35,737 bases of DNA from an uncultured Alphaproteobacteria bacterium (GCA_945957365.1 CAMFKI010000036.1:1-35737); one strand, 5' to 3'. Shown: positions 16,024-23,828, counted from the stretch's first letter. A program made the numbers and translations. The notes: generated by a model not told the origin, from the letters alone.

Positions 16024-16719
16024 TCACAGCTCGGCGTCCTGCAGGTTCTGCAGGCTCATCGCGGGCTCGAGGTTCCGCAATCCGCCCAGCACCTCGTGCA
16101 GGAAATTCTTGAGCTGGACGCGCAGGCGCGCCGGCACTCCGGCATCTTCGCCCATCAGGAAGGCGCGCAGCGAGAAGCGGCGGTTGCTGATGACGCCGTG
16201 CAGTTCGCCCTCGATCTTCTCGAGCGTGATGACGGGGCCTGGCACGCCATCGGGAAGCGACGTCCCGACGAAGCGGTTGATCACCGGAACGAGGAGGTCG
16301 GGCTGCAGCATGTCCTCGACCGCCACCGCCGACTTGAGCGACAGGGGGTCGCGGTCGACAACGTAGAGCACGCAGATGCGGAAGCCCACGGCCCGCGCCG
16401 CTTCCGGAAAGGACACCGCACCCGCCGCCTCGCAGAACCGTGCCAGCAGCGCGCCCGGCACGTCGATCACGTAGTCGCGCCCGGCTCGCCCGAGCAGGAT
16501 GTCGAACAGCCGCGCCCGGCCCTTGTCCTCGGCGATGTCGATCAGCGCGGTGCGGCCGGGGAAGAAGTTCCGCAATGCGCCTCCGGGCGCGCCGAGGTCG
16601 AAGCAGAAGGGATCGCGCCCGTCGATCAGCAGATGGTCGACGAGGACGCGCGCCAGCAGCGTCTTGCCGTTGCGGCTGCGGTCCGAGCAGACGATGTAGA
16701 TGGTCGAAGGTGCAGGCAT
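16024..16719 (-). CDS. P-loop NTPase-like protein, unrecognised family
   Basis: A 231-residue cytosolic protein. Residues 7-24 (YIVCSDRSRNGKTLLARVLV) resemble a ParA/CobQ-type strand, P-loop and helix, but the first glycine of the standard GxxxxGK[ST] is missing; only NGKT is kept. FCFDLGAPGGAL near 40 and DYVIDVPGALLARF near 82 are placed like switch or Walker B strands. It could be a divergent MinD/ParA-like or a degenerate nucleotide-binding protein. It stands alone, divergent from the NnrU pair. Confidence 0.55.
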   Translation of the reverse strand: MPAPSTIYIVCSDRSRNGKTLLARVLVDHLLIDGRDPFCFDLGAPGGALRNFFPGRTALIDIAEDKGRARLFDILLGRAGRDYVIDVPGALLARFCEAAGAVSFPEAARAVGFRICVLYVVDRDPLSLKSAVAVEDMLQPDLLVPVINRFVGTSLPDGVPGPVITLEKIEGELHGVISNRRFSLRAFLMGEDAGVPARLRVQLKNFLHEVLGGLRNLEPAMSLQNLQDAEL

Positions 16720-16886
16720 GACGGCTCAGCTAAACCACTCCCGCCGGCAATCAACATGATTCGCTGCGCGGAATGGTTACATAATGGCCTCGAATGCCCG
16801 CGCCACTCAACCGCCGGCTTGTGCAGCAGGCTTGGAACGGCGCTGAAAATCTGGCAAAACCCCCGCGGGGAAGAGGATCACGCGAC

Positions 16887-17459
16887 ATGACATTGCTCTA
16901 TATCGGCTGCCTGCTGTTCGGCGGCGGCCATCTTGTCTCCATCCTGTTTCCCGGGCTGCGTGACAGTTTCCGCGCCCAGCTGGGCGGCAACGCCTGGAAG
17001 GCGCTCTACGGCATCGTGTCGCTGGCCGGCGTGGTGCTGATGGTGATCGGCTTCAGCCAGGCGCGCGCCGCCATGACGCCCGATGACGTCCTCTACGAGG
17101 GTGTCTACGGCATGAAGCACCTCACCATGCTGATGGTGCTCTTCGCCTTCATCCTGGTCGGCGCCTCGCATGGCAAGGGCTATCTCCGCAAGTGGCTGCG
17201 CAATCCCATGTCCATCGGCATCGTGCTGTGGTCGGGGGGCCACCTGCTGGTCAACGGCCGGCGCTGCGACATCTGGCTGTTCGGCACCTTCCTGGTGGTC
17301 GGCCTCGCCGACATCCTGATGTCGGAGATCCGCGGCAAGCGCCCGGACTACATTCCGCGGGTGCGCTCCGACATCATCGCCGTGGTGGTGGGCATCGTGC
17401 TCTACCTGATCTTCCTCTTCGGCTTCCATCCCTACGTCCTCGGCCTGCCGGTGGTGTGA
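16887..17459 (+). CDS. NnrU family membrane protein, first copy
   Basis: A 190-residue protein with about five or six membrane segments. It shows family features: GGGHLVS in TM1, the MKHLTMLMVLFAFILV segment and the RNPMSIGIVLWSGGHLLVNG block with conserved His in a membrane helix. NnrU is needed for nitrite/nitric oxide reduction in Rhodobacter and is related to the haem-dependent carotene isomerase Z-ISO; the biochemical role here is unknown. GAGGA lies about 10 nt before ATG 16887; the open frame begins earlier but the extension is not membrane-like. Its stop overlaps the start of the second copy. Confidence 0.82.
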   Translation: MTLLYIGCLLFGGGHLVSILFPGLRDSFRAQLGGNAWKALYGIVSLAGVVLMVIGFSQARAAMTPDDVLYEGVYGMKHLTMLMVLFAFILVGASHGKGYLRKWLRNPMSIGIVLWSGGHLLVNGRRCDIWLFGTFLVVGLADILMSEIRGKRPDYIPRVRSDIIAVVVGIVLYLIFLFGFHPYVLGLPVV

Positions 17460-18019
17460 TGCTGGTTCTCGCGCTCGGCGTCTTCCTGACCTCTGCCATG
17501 CACCTCGTGGCGGCGGTTCCGGCCCTCAAGGCCCGCATCAAGGCGCGGGTGGGCGAGCGTGCCTACGGGCCGCTCTTCGGCCTCGCCTCGATCGTCGGCA
17601 TCGCCATCATCGTGATCGGCTGGCGCGCGTCCGACTTCGTCTTCGTCTACGACCCGCCCGAATGGGGGCGCTATGTCAATTACGGTCTGACGCTGCTCGC
17701 CTTCATCTGCCTCGGTATCTTCCTGTGCCGCGGCAGCCTGCGCCAGAAGCTGCGCTTTCCCATGGCCATTGCCGCGATCCTGTGGGCCACCGGGCATCTC
17801 TTCGCCAACGGCGACCTTGCCAGCATCATCCTGTTCGGCGGCTTCCTGGCCTATGGCGTGCTGCACATCGTGATCGGCACCATCAACGGCGTGCGCCCGT
17901 CACCCGCCGTGCGCAGCGGGCACGACCTGTTGTCGATCTTCGTCGGCGTGGCGCTTTATTGCGTGATGGCGCAGGCTCACTACGCCGTGATCGGCGTTCC
18001 GGTCTTCGCGCTCAACTGA
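17459..18019 (+). CDS. NnrU family membrane protein, second copy
   Basis: A 186-residue membrane protein homologous to the gene before it: SAMHLVAAVPALKARIKARVGERAYGPLFGLASIVG parallels the start of copy one, and RFPMAIAAILWATGHLFANGDLASIILFGGF its central block, with the His-containing helix retained. The ATG shares one base with the upstream TGA (TGATG, 17457-17461), so the two are translationally coupled and may form a heteromer. panB follows after 41 bp. Confidence 0.82.
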   Translation: MLVLALGVFLTSAMHLVAAVPALKARIKARVGERAYGPLFGLASIVGIAIIVIGWRASDFVFVYDPPEWGRYVNYGLTLLAFICLGIFLCRGSLRQKLRFPMAIAAILWATGHLFANGDLASIILFGGFLAYGVLHIVIGTINGVRPSPAVRSGHDLLSIFVGVALYCVMAQAHYAVIGVPVFALN

Positions 18020-18060
18020 TGCCCTTGCCGGGGTGACGCCGGGGGACTAGGTTCACGCCC

Positions 18061-18885
18061 ATGTCGCAGCATGTCGCCAGCCGCCGCCTGACGGCGCCGG
18101 AGATCACCGCCCGCAAGGGCAAGGATCCCATCGTCTCGCTCACCTCCTATCACGCCCACACCGCGGCGATTGCCGACAAATACGTGGATTTCCTGCTGGT
18201 CGGCGACTCGCTGGGCATGGTGATGCACGGCTTCGAGTCGACGCTGCCGGTGCCGCTCGACCTGATGATCCTGCACGGCCGCGCGGTGATGCGCGGGGCG
18301 AAGCACGCGCTCGTCGTGGTCGACATGCCCTTCGGCTCCTATGAGGAGAGCCCGGCCCAGGCCTTCCGCAACGCCGCCCTGGTGATGAAGGAAACCCAGT
18401 GCGGGGCGATCAAGCTCGAGGGCGGCAAGCGCATGGCCGAGACCATCCGCTTCCTCACCGAGCGCGGCGTGCCGGTGATGGCGCATATCGGCCTCACGCC
18501 GCAGTCGATCAACATCCTCGGCGGCTTCAAGACGCAAGGCCGCACCAGGGAGCAATGGGCGATCATCGAGGAAGATGCCCAGGCGGTGACCGAGGCGGGC
18601 GCCTTCGCCGTGGTGCTCGAGGCCATCGCCGAGCCGCTGGCGGCCAGGATCACCCGGTCCATTCCGATCCCGACGATCGGCATCGGCGCCTCGCCCGCCT
18701 GCGACGGCCAGATCCTGGTGATGGAAGACATGCTGGGCCTCAGCCCGCGGGTGCCGAAATTCGTCAAGGAGTTCGGCAAGGTCGGCGCGGCAATCGAGAA
18801 TGCCATCCGCATGTATGCCGACGAGGTGCGCCAGCGCAGCTTCCCCGCCGCCGAGAACACCTACCCGATGAAGGACGACTCCTAG
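18061..18885 (+). CDS. panB: 3-methyl-2-oxobutanoate hydroxymethyltransferase
   Basis: A 274-residue cytosolic TIM-barrel enzyme that adds a hydroxymethyl group from methylenetetrahydrofolate to ketoisovalerate, the first step of pantothenate and coenzyme A synthesis. Metal-binding aspartates are in VGDSLGM (D49) and VVDMPFGSY (D88); IKLEGGKRM, MAHIGLTPQSIN and GIGASPACDGQILVMEDMLG are further signatures. Length is normal. panC is not nearby. It follows the NnrU pair and precedes the copper-oxidase-fold gene by 57 bp. Confidence 0.95.
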   Translation: MSQHVASRRLTAPEITARKGKDPIVSLTSYHAHTAAIADKYVDFLLVGDSLGMVMHGFESTLPVPLDLMILHGRAVMRGAKHALVVVDMPFGSYEESPAQAFRNAALVMKETQCGAIKLEGGKRMAETIRFLTERGVPVMAHIGLTPQSINILGGFKTQGRTREQWAIIEEDAQAVTEAGAFAVVLEAIAEPLAARITRSIPIPTIGIGASPACDGQILVMEDMLGLSPRVPKFVKEFGKVGAAIENAIRMYADEVRQRSFPAAENTYPMKDDS

Positions 18886-18921
18886 CCGCCATCATCTTGC
18901 CGCCAAACACGGGCACGAGGC

Positions 18922-18942
18922 GTCATCCGAAGGAAGGATGAC
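18922..18942 (+). promoter_or_regulatory. Hairpin enclosing the ribosome binding site
   Basis: GTCATCC (18922-18928) and GGATGAC (18936-18942) are perfect 7-bp arms around GAAGGAA, and the second arm ends immediately before the ATG at 18943. The ribosome binding site (AAGGAAGG) lies in the loop and second arm, so folding could limit initiation; a DNA operator is also possible. Confidence 0.4.
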
Positions 18943-20316
18943 ATGACGATCACCAGGCGGCAGCTGATGGTAGGCGCGCTGGCCCTTTGCGGCCTTGCGG
19001 GTGCTGCGCAGGCCCAGGAACAGACAGCCGACGGCTTCATCGAGATCCGGGCGCAGCGCGTGACGCTGGGCCTGCTCGAGGGCGGCGCCGGCAGGACCGA
19101 AACCTGGCTCCTCGGGCCCGGGCCTCAGCCTGCCGTCATCCGCGCCACCCAGGGCCAGCCGCTCAAGCTGCGGTTCATCAATGACCTAGACCGCGAGATC
19201 TGGCTGCATTTCTTCGGCGTGCGCGGCCCCAGCGAATTGATGACCATCAACGTGCCGCCGGGTGCCGATCACGCGGTCGACTGCGTGTTCACCCCGCCCG
19301 ATGCCGGCACCTTCTGGATCGCGCCGATGTCCGACCAGTCGCGGCTGCGCGACATGGGCCTCACCGCGGTGCTGGTGGTGGAGGAAGCGCCCCCCGTTCC
19401 CGGCCTCAGTGACCTCGTCATGGTGCTCGACGACTGGAAGCTCGCCGATGACGGTTCGGTCGAGGGCAAGTTCGGCGACGTCGAGACCATGGTGGGCGAG
19501 GGCCGTCTCGGCAACTGGTTCACCATCAACAACCGATTCCGCCCGAAGCTGGAGATGGCGAAGGACAGCTACACCCGGCTGCGCATCGTCAACGCCGCCA
19601 ATGTCCGCACCATGTATTTGCTGTTCAAGGGCCAGTCCCCGCTGCTCATCGCGCGCGACGGTCAGCCGGTGAAGCCCGAGACCATCACCGGCAGGCCGCT
19701 CGTGCTGGCGCCTGGCGAACGCGCCGACCTGCTGGTCAGCGCCAGCGAGGGCGACATCGGGCTGGCGCTCGACCTGTTCGAGGACATTGCCGAGATCGGT
19801 TATCTCTCGGCCCCGAAGGGCAGCGTGGCGCCGCCGGCCATGGCCGAGAACTTCGCGCTTCCCGCCAATCCGCTGGCCCCGCTCGCCGCGCCCGACAAGA
19901 TGCGCGCCGTCAGCCTTACGCTCGAGGGCGGCATCAAGGGCGGCCTCGCCGCGGCGAAGCTCAACGGCGAGGAGCGCGACCTGCGCACGCTGCTCGAAAA
20001 CGGCAAGGGCTGGGCCATCAACGGCGTGGCAGGACCCGCGGCAGAACCCCTGTTCAGCGCCCGCAAGGGCGAGACCATCCGCCTCGACATCGCCAACCGC
20101 ACGGCCTTCGCCCAGCCCCTCCACATCCATGGCCATGACTGGCAGGAGCTGGGCGGCGACGCCCCCCAGCCGTTCCAGGACACCGTGGTCGTGCCGGCGG
20201 GCCAGACCGTCAGCCTCGCCTTCACCGCCGACAACCCGGGCCTGTGGGCCTTGCACTCCCTGGTGGCGGAACGCGCCGACGGCGGCCTGATCGGCACCTT
20301 TAGCGTCACCGAATAG
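18943..20316 (+). CDS. Tat-exported multicopper oxidase-fold protein with degenerate copper sites
   Basis: A 457-residue three-cupredoxin-domain protein. The N-terminus has a twin-arginine signal (TRRQLMV) ending near residue 25. The fold is clear, yet ligands are depleted. Domain 1 has H89-F-F in place of HxH and WIAPM in place of WxHxH. The C-terminal motif reads Q391-x2-H394-x-H396, losing the type 1 His. The HCHxxxHxxxxM motif reads H438-S-L...R444...L449, losing the type 1 Cys and Met and a type 3 His. It therefore cannot work as a normal oxidase. FtsP/SufI is a known copper-less relative acting in cell division; alternatively it keeps a residual metal site (H89, H394, H396, H438). Confidence 0.85.
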   Translation: MTITRRQLMVGALALCGLAGAAQAQEQTADGFIEIRAQRVTLGLLEGGAGRTETWLLGPGPQPAVIRATQGQPLKLRFINDLDREIWLHFFGVRGPSELMTINVPPGADHAVDCVFTPPDAGTFWIAPMSDQSRLRDMGLTAVLVVEEAPPVPGLSDLVMVLDDWKLADDGSVEGKFGDVETMVGEGRLGNWFTINNRFRPKLEMAKDSYTRLRIVNAANVRTMYLLFKGQSPLLIARDGQPVKPETITGRPLVLAPGERADLLVSASEGDIGLALDLFEDIAEIGYLSAPKGSVAPPAMAENFALPANPLAPLAAPDKMRAVSLTLEGGIKGGLAAAKLNGEERDLRTLLENGKGWAINGVAGPAAEPLFSARKGETIRLDIANRTAFAQPLHIHGHDWQELGGDAPQPFQDTVVVPAGQTVSLAFTADNPGLWALHSLVAERADGGLIGTFSVTE

Positions 20317-20322
20317 CGTGGC

Positions 20323-20337
20323 TTAACGCGCCGTTAA
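20323..20337. promoter_or_regulatory. CtrA-type box (TTAA-N7-TTAA)
   Basis: TTAACG-CGC-CGTTAA contains TTAA, 7 bp, TTAA, the core of the alphaproteobacterial cell-cycle regulator CtrA site, and is also a perfect dyad. It sits 49 bp before the 44-codon membrane-protein gene. Binding is inferred. Confidence 0.5.
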
Positions 20338-20386
20338 CCGCAGGCCTTCCACCATCGGCCGGACCAATGTGGGATTGGGTGGGATC

Positions 20387-20521
20387 ATGCTCTTCGGGGT
20401 TCTGGGCTTTCTTTCCGGTGTCGCCGGCATTGGAGCGGCCTTCTGGCTGCTCTACGAGCACGACAGCAGCCGGGTGGTGGAGGGCGTCTACGGCGTCCGC
20501 CGCGGGCGCCAGCGCGCCTGA
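20387..20521 (+). CDS. Small single-span membrane protein (44 residues)
   Basis: ATG 20387 to TGA 20521. The product begins MLFGVLGFLSGVAGIGAAFW, one membrane helix over residues 2-22, followed by a charged tail ending in VRRGRQRA, so the C-terminus is probably cytoplasmic. GGTGGGA lies about 4 nt before the start. Codon use is GC-rich at third positions like its neighbours. No family recognised. A CtrA-type box upstream suggests cell-cycle control. Confidence 0.5.
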   Translation: MLFGVLGFLSGVAGIGAAFWLLYEHDSSRVVEGVYGVRRGRQRA

Positions 20522-20593
20522 ATTGCCTTGATTTGGCCCCGGGCCTGATCTACGCCGCTTCTCAATCCCTTGGCTGATATGAGGAGCCACGCT

Positions 20594-21250
20594 TTGAGCG
20601 ACGAATCCCTGTTTCGCGAGGTGGACGAAGAGGTCCGCCAGGAACAGTTCAAGAAACTCTGGGCCCGCTACGGCAATGCCGTCATCGGTCTGGGCGTGCT
20701 CGTCATCCTCGGCGTCGCCGGCATGGAAGGCTGGAAATACTGGCAGCTGCGGCAGTCGGAGGCGGCGGGCGACGTGTTCTTCGCCGCCGTCCAGCAGGCC
20801 CAGGACGGCAAGACCGCGGATGCCATCAAGCAGTTCGAAGCGATCGACAAGACCGGCTTCGCCGATCTCGGCCGCATGCGCGCCGCCGCGGCCCTCGCCG
20901 TGCAGGGCAAGGCCGCCGATGCGGTCAAGCTCTATGACCAGATCGCCGCCGAAGCCAGCGTCGACCCGACGCTTCGCGACGTGGCGCGCATCCGTGCGGC
21001 CGCCGTGCTGGCCGATACCGCGAGCTTCGCCGACATCGAGGCCCGCCTGAAGGACTTCACCACGCCGGACAGCCCGTGGCGCCACATGTCGCGCGAGATC
21101 CTCGCCTCGGTGGAATACCGGCTGAAGGACTATAGCGGCGCCAACAAGCAGGTGCAGGCGATCCTCGGCGACCCGGCGACGCCGCCGCCCATCCGCCAGC
21201 GCGCCCAGACCATGGCGCAGCTCCTGCAGCCGATGGTGACCGCGCAATGA
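20594..21250 (+). CDS. YfgM-like TPR protein, membrane anchored
   Basis: A 218-residue protein of the TPR_21/YfgM type. A charged N-terminus (SDESLFREVDEEVRQEQ) is followed by one membrane helix (about 27-46) and a periplasmic TPR-like helical domain. In gammaproteobacteria YfgM helps chaperones at the Sec translocon. TTG 20594 is preferred because GAGGAG (20581-20586) lies 7 nt upstream and it yields the family-typical start; ATG 20579 and TTG 20570 are alternatives. Its stop overlaps the lipoprotein start (ATGA), and der follows, as in the yfgM-bamB-der order of other bacteria. Confidence 0.82.
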   Translation: MSDESLFREVDEEVRQEQFKKLWARYGNAVIGLGVLVILGVAGMEGWKYWQLRQSEAAGDVFFAAVQQAQDGKTADAIKQFEAIDKTGFADLGRMRAAAALAVQGKAADAVKLYDQIAAEASVDPTLRDVARIRAAAVLADTASFADIEARLKDFTTPDSPWRHMSREILASVEYRLKDYSGANKQVQAILGDPATPPPIRQRAQTMAQLLQPMVTAQ

Positions 21251-21522
21251 TGCGTTCCGCCGTGCTTCTGCTGGGCGCGATGCTGTTGCTGTCCGGCTGC
21301 ACATATCTCGACTCCCTGACCGGCCAGACCAACGACAAGGTGCTGCCGGGCCAGCGCGAGGAAGCGATCCCCGGGCGGCCGACCTTCCCGGAGAAGGCGG
21401 ACCCCACGGTGGGCTCGGTCACCAGGCCCGCCACCGGCACCGGCCAGTCGGGATGTGCCGCCAATGATCCGGCCTGCAAGCCGCCCACCACCACGAACGA
21501 CACGTTCAAAGACCCGCAATGA
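21247..21522 (+). CDS. Short lipoprotein in the BamB position
   Basis: A 91-residue predicted lipoprotein: LLLSGC supplies the lipobox with the lipidated Cys at 18. The mature part is Pro/Thr-rich and low in complexity, with LPGQREEAIPG resembling the N-terminal LPGxR segment that follows the lipobox in alphaproteobacterial BamB. The beta-propeller that BamB would have is absent. It overlaps both neighbours by 4 bp (ATGA), so it is translationally coupled to the YfgM-like gene and der. It could be a BamB remnant or an unrelated small outer-membrane lipoprotein. Confidence 0.75.
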   Translation: MMRSAVLLLGAMLLLSGCTYLDSLTGQTNDKVLPGQREEAIPGRPTFPEKADPTVGSVTRPATGTGQSGCAANDPACKPPTTTNDTFKDPQ

Positions 21523-22865
21523 CCGCGACCGTCGCCATCATGGGGCGGCCTAATGTCGGCAAGTCGACCCTGTTCAACAGGCTCGTCGGCCGCAAGATCG
21601 CCCTCGTCGACGACCAGCCCGGCGTCACCCGCGACCGCCGCGAGGGCGAGGCCCGCCTCGGCGACATGCGCTTCCGCGTTTTCGACACGGCCGGCCTCGA
21701 CGACATCAAGGGCGACAGCCTCGAAGCGCGCATGAGTGCCCAGGCCGAAACTGCCGTCGACGACTCCGACGTCGTGCTCTTCGTGTTCGACGCGCGTGCC
21801 GGCGTCACGCCCACCGACCGGGAATTCGCCGGCCGCGTGCGGCGGCGCGGCAAGCCCGTCATCCTCGTCGCCAACAAGTCCGAGGGCAGGGGGCACGAGG
21901 CAGCCCTGCTCGAGGCCTTCGAACTTGGCTTCGGCGAGCCGCTGGCGATCTCGGCCGAGCACGGCGAAGGGCTCGACCAGCTCTATGACGCGCTTCTTCC
22001 GTATACGGAGGAAAAGCGCGAGGGCGAGCAGGACGGCGAAGACCGTGGCGACGGCCCGCTGCGGCTCGCCATCATCGGCCAGCCCAATGCCGGCAAGTCG
22101 ACGCTGGTCAACACCATCCTCGGCGAAGACCGCATGCTCACCGGCCCCGAGGCCGGCATCACGCGCGATGCGATCTCCTCCGAGTTCGAGTGGCGCGGCC
22201 AGAAGATCAAGCTGTGGGACACGGCGGGCATCCGGAGGAAGTCGCGCGTCGTCGGCAAGATCGAGAAGCTTGCCGTGTCGGACGCGCTGCGCGCCATCCG
22301 CTTCGCCGAATGCGTGGTGGTGCTGATCGACGCCTCGCTGCCCATCGAGCGGCAGGACCTGTCGCTGTGCGATCTCGTCGCCGGCGAAGGCCGCGCCGTG
22401 GTGCTGGCGCTGTCCAAGTGGGACCTCGTCGAGGAGAAGCAGAAGAAGCTCAAGGAAGTGCAGAGCGACCTCGAGGACGTGCTGCCGGAAATCCGCGGCG
22501 TGCCGGTGGTGACCATCTCCGCCAAGCAGGAAAAGGGCATCGACAAGCTGCTCGAGAATGTCCTGAAGGCCATGGAGCGCTGGAACAGCCGCATCACCAC
22601 GGGCCAGGTCAACCGCTGGCTCGAAGGTGCGCTGGCGCGCAACCCGCCGCCCGCGCCCTCGGGCCGCCGCATCAAGATCCGCTACGCCACCCAGGCCAGC
22701 GCGCGGCCGCCGACCTTCGCCATCTTCGGCAACCAGCTGTCGAAGCTGCCGGAAAGCTATATCCGCTATCTGATGAACGGCCTGCGCGAGAGCTTCGACC
22801 TCAAGGGCGTCCCCATCCGCTTCAGCCTGCGCGGCGGCAGGAACCCGTTCGACAAGGACCGGTAG
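21519..22865 (+). CDS. der: Ribosome biogenesis GTPase Der (EngA)
   Basis: A 448-residue essential GTPase that helps mature the 50S subunit. Two tandem G domains are complete: GRPNVGKS (9-16), DTAGL and NKSE in the first; GQPNAGKS (187-194), DTAGI and SKWD in the second. A KH-like C-terminal domain ends in RGGRNPF. The linker between G domains is acidic, as usual. Last gene of the yfgM-like/lipoprotein/der operon. Confidence 0.96.
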   Translation: MTATVAIMGRPNVGKSTLFNRLVGRKIALVDDQPGVTRDRREGEARLGDMRFRVFDTAGLDDIKGDSLEARMSAQAETAVDDSDVVLFVFDARAGVTPTDREFAGRVRRRGKPVILVANKSEGRGHEAALLEAFELGFGEPLAISAEHGEGLDQLYDALLPYTEEKREGEQDGEDRGDGPLRLAIIGQPNAGKSTLVNTILGEDRMLTGPEAGITRDAISSEFEWRGQKIKLWDTAGIRRKSRVVGKIEKLAVSDALRAIRFAECVVVLIDASLPIERQDLSLCDLVAGEGRAVVLALSKWDLVEEKQKKLKEVQSDLEDVLPEIRGVPVVTISAKQEKGIDKLLENVLKAMERWNSRITTGQVNRWLEGALARNPPPAPSGRRIKIRYATQASARPPTFAIFGNQLSKLPESYIRYLMNGLRESFDLKGVPIRFSLRGGRNPFDKDR

Positions 22866-22870
22866 AAGAG

Positions 22871-23030
22871 CCCTCATCCGGCCTTTGGCAACCTTCTCCC
22901 ATTGCTGCGCAACGGGAGAAGGGACTGAAGGCTTGAGTGCTGTTCCTGCTTCACGGAAGGAACTCTACCGGCTCCAGTCCCTTCTCCCGTCCGCAGGATG
23001 GGAGAAGCTGCCCGACAGGGCGGATGAGGG
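22871..23030. repeat. 160-bp compound palindromic intergenic repeat
   Basis: The ends are inverted: CCCTCATCCG (22871-22880) and CGGATGAGGG (23021-23030). Inside, CCTTCTCCC/GGGAGAAGG (22892-22922) and CTTCTCCC/GGGAGAAG (22981-23007) make two hairpins, and a 16-bp perfect arm at 22912-22927 matches 22975-22990 in reverse. Repeats with CCTTCTCCC hairpins are scattered between genes in Rhizobiales. It lies between the convergent der and hydratase genes and may also act as a terminator for both. Confidence 0.8.
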
Positions 23031-23045
23031 CCTCTGCCCGCGCCC

Positions 23046-23813
23046 TCAGAACTTCACCGTCACGCCGCCCAGATGCTCGAACGTCACCTCGACGTCATCG
23101 CCCAATTCCGCCGAGAAGAACTCGGTGATCACCCCGGTGGTGATGATTTCGCCTTCCTGCAGACCCATGCCATGACCGTTCAGGTGATTGGCGAGCCAGG
23201 TCAGTGCCAGGTCGCCGCCGCCCAGCGCATTGGCGCCCACGCCGCCCTGCATCTCGCGGCCGTTCCACCACAGCTGGCCCCGCAGCGCCGCATAGTCGGC
23301 GCGTGACAGCGGCTTTCTCGCCTCGCCCAGCACGATCCCTTCATTGAGCCCGCCATCGACGATGAACCACGGCACCGCCTCGCCGAAGCCCCGGGGTCCA
23401 CGCGGGTTGACGACCTCGATCGCCACGCAGACATGCGCCACCGCGGCCATCACTTCGTCGACTGAATAGTCACGCCCACGCGGCGGCAGGGCCTTCGCCA
23501 TGGTGAAGCAGACCTCGGGTTCGACCACGCGCTTGTTCTCGGGCGTGGTCGGGAATGTTTCGCCCGAGCGGTAGACGCGGTTGGCGAACATCGTGCCGGG
23601 GAAGGGGCCCGTGGCGTTCAGCGCCTTCTGGGCGCGCTCGGAGGTGCAGCCGATCTTCCAGCCGGCCTGTTCCCAGCCCAGTTCCCTGCTCACCGCACAT
23701 TGCAGGCGGAAGGCGCGGGCGAGATCGGGGGCGGTTGCTTCCGGCAGGTGGCTCAATGGCGACTGGGACTTGCGCGCGGCGGCGAAGGCCGCGATCACTT
23801 GAGAGTCGCTCAT
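23046..23813 (-). CDS. 2-keto-4-pentenoate hydratase / FAH-family protein
   Basis: A 255-residue cytosolic protein of the HpcG/MhpD branch of the fumarylacetoacetate hydrolase superfamily. WKIGCTSERAQKALN, EPEVCF with metal-binding glutamates, AIEVVNPR and the GEIITTGVIT strand near the end are typical. Members hydrate 2-hydroxypenta-2,4-dienoate in aromatic degradation or decarboxylate related acids; no such pathway is visible here. ATG 23813 has GAGGTGA just upstream; GTG 23822 is the alternative. It follows the SDR gene by 15 bp and is probably the last gene of the cvpA-purF-SDR operon. Confidence 0.85.
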   Translation of the reverse strand: MSDSQVIAAFAAARKSQSPLSHLPEATAPDLARAFRLQCAVSRELGWEQAGWKIGCTSERAQKALNATGPFPGTMFANRVYRSGETFPTTPENKRVVEPEVCFTMAKALPPRGRDYSVDEVMAAVAHVCVAIEVVNPRGPRGFGEAVPWFIVDGGLNEGIVLGEARKPLSRADYAALRGQLWWNGREMQGGVGANALGGGDLALTWLANHLNGHGMGLQEGEIITTGVITEFFSAELGDDVEVTFEHLGGVTVKF

Positions 23814-23828
23814 CGGGCTCACCTCGTT

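Noticed and set aside
21057..22877. A 606-codon open frame antisense to der
   Set aside because: It is a product of GC-rich third positions opposite der, whose G motifs are complete. The translation is Ala/Arg/His-rich with no domain.
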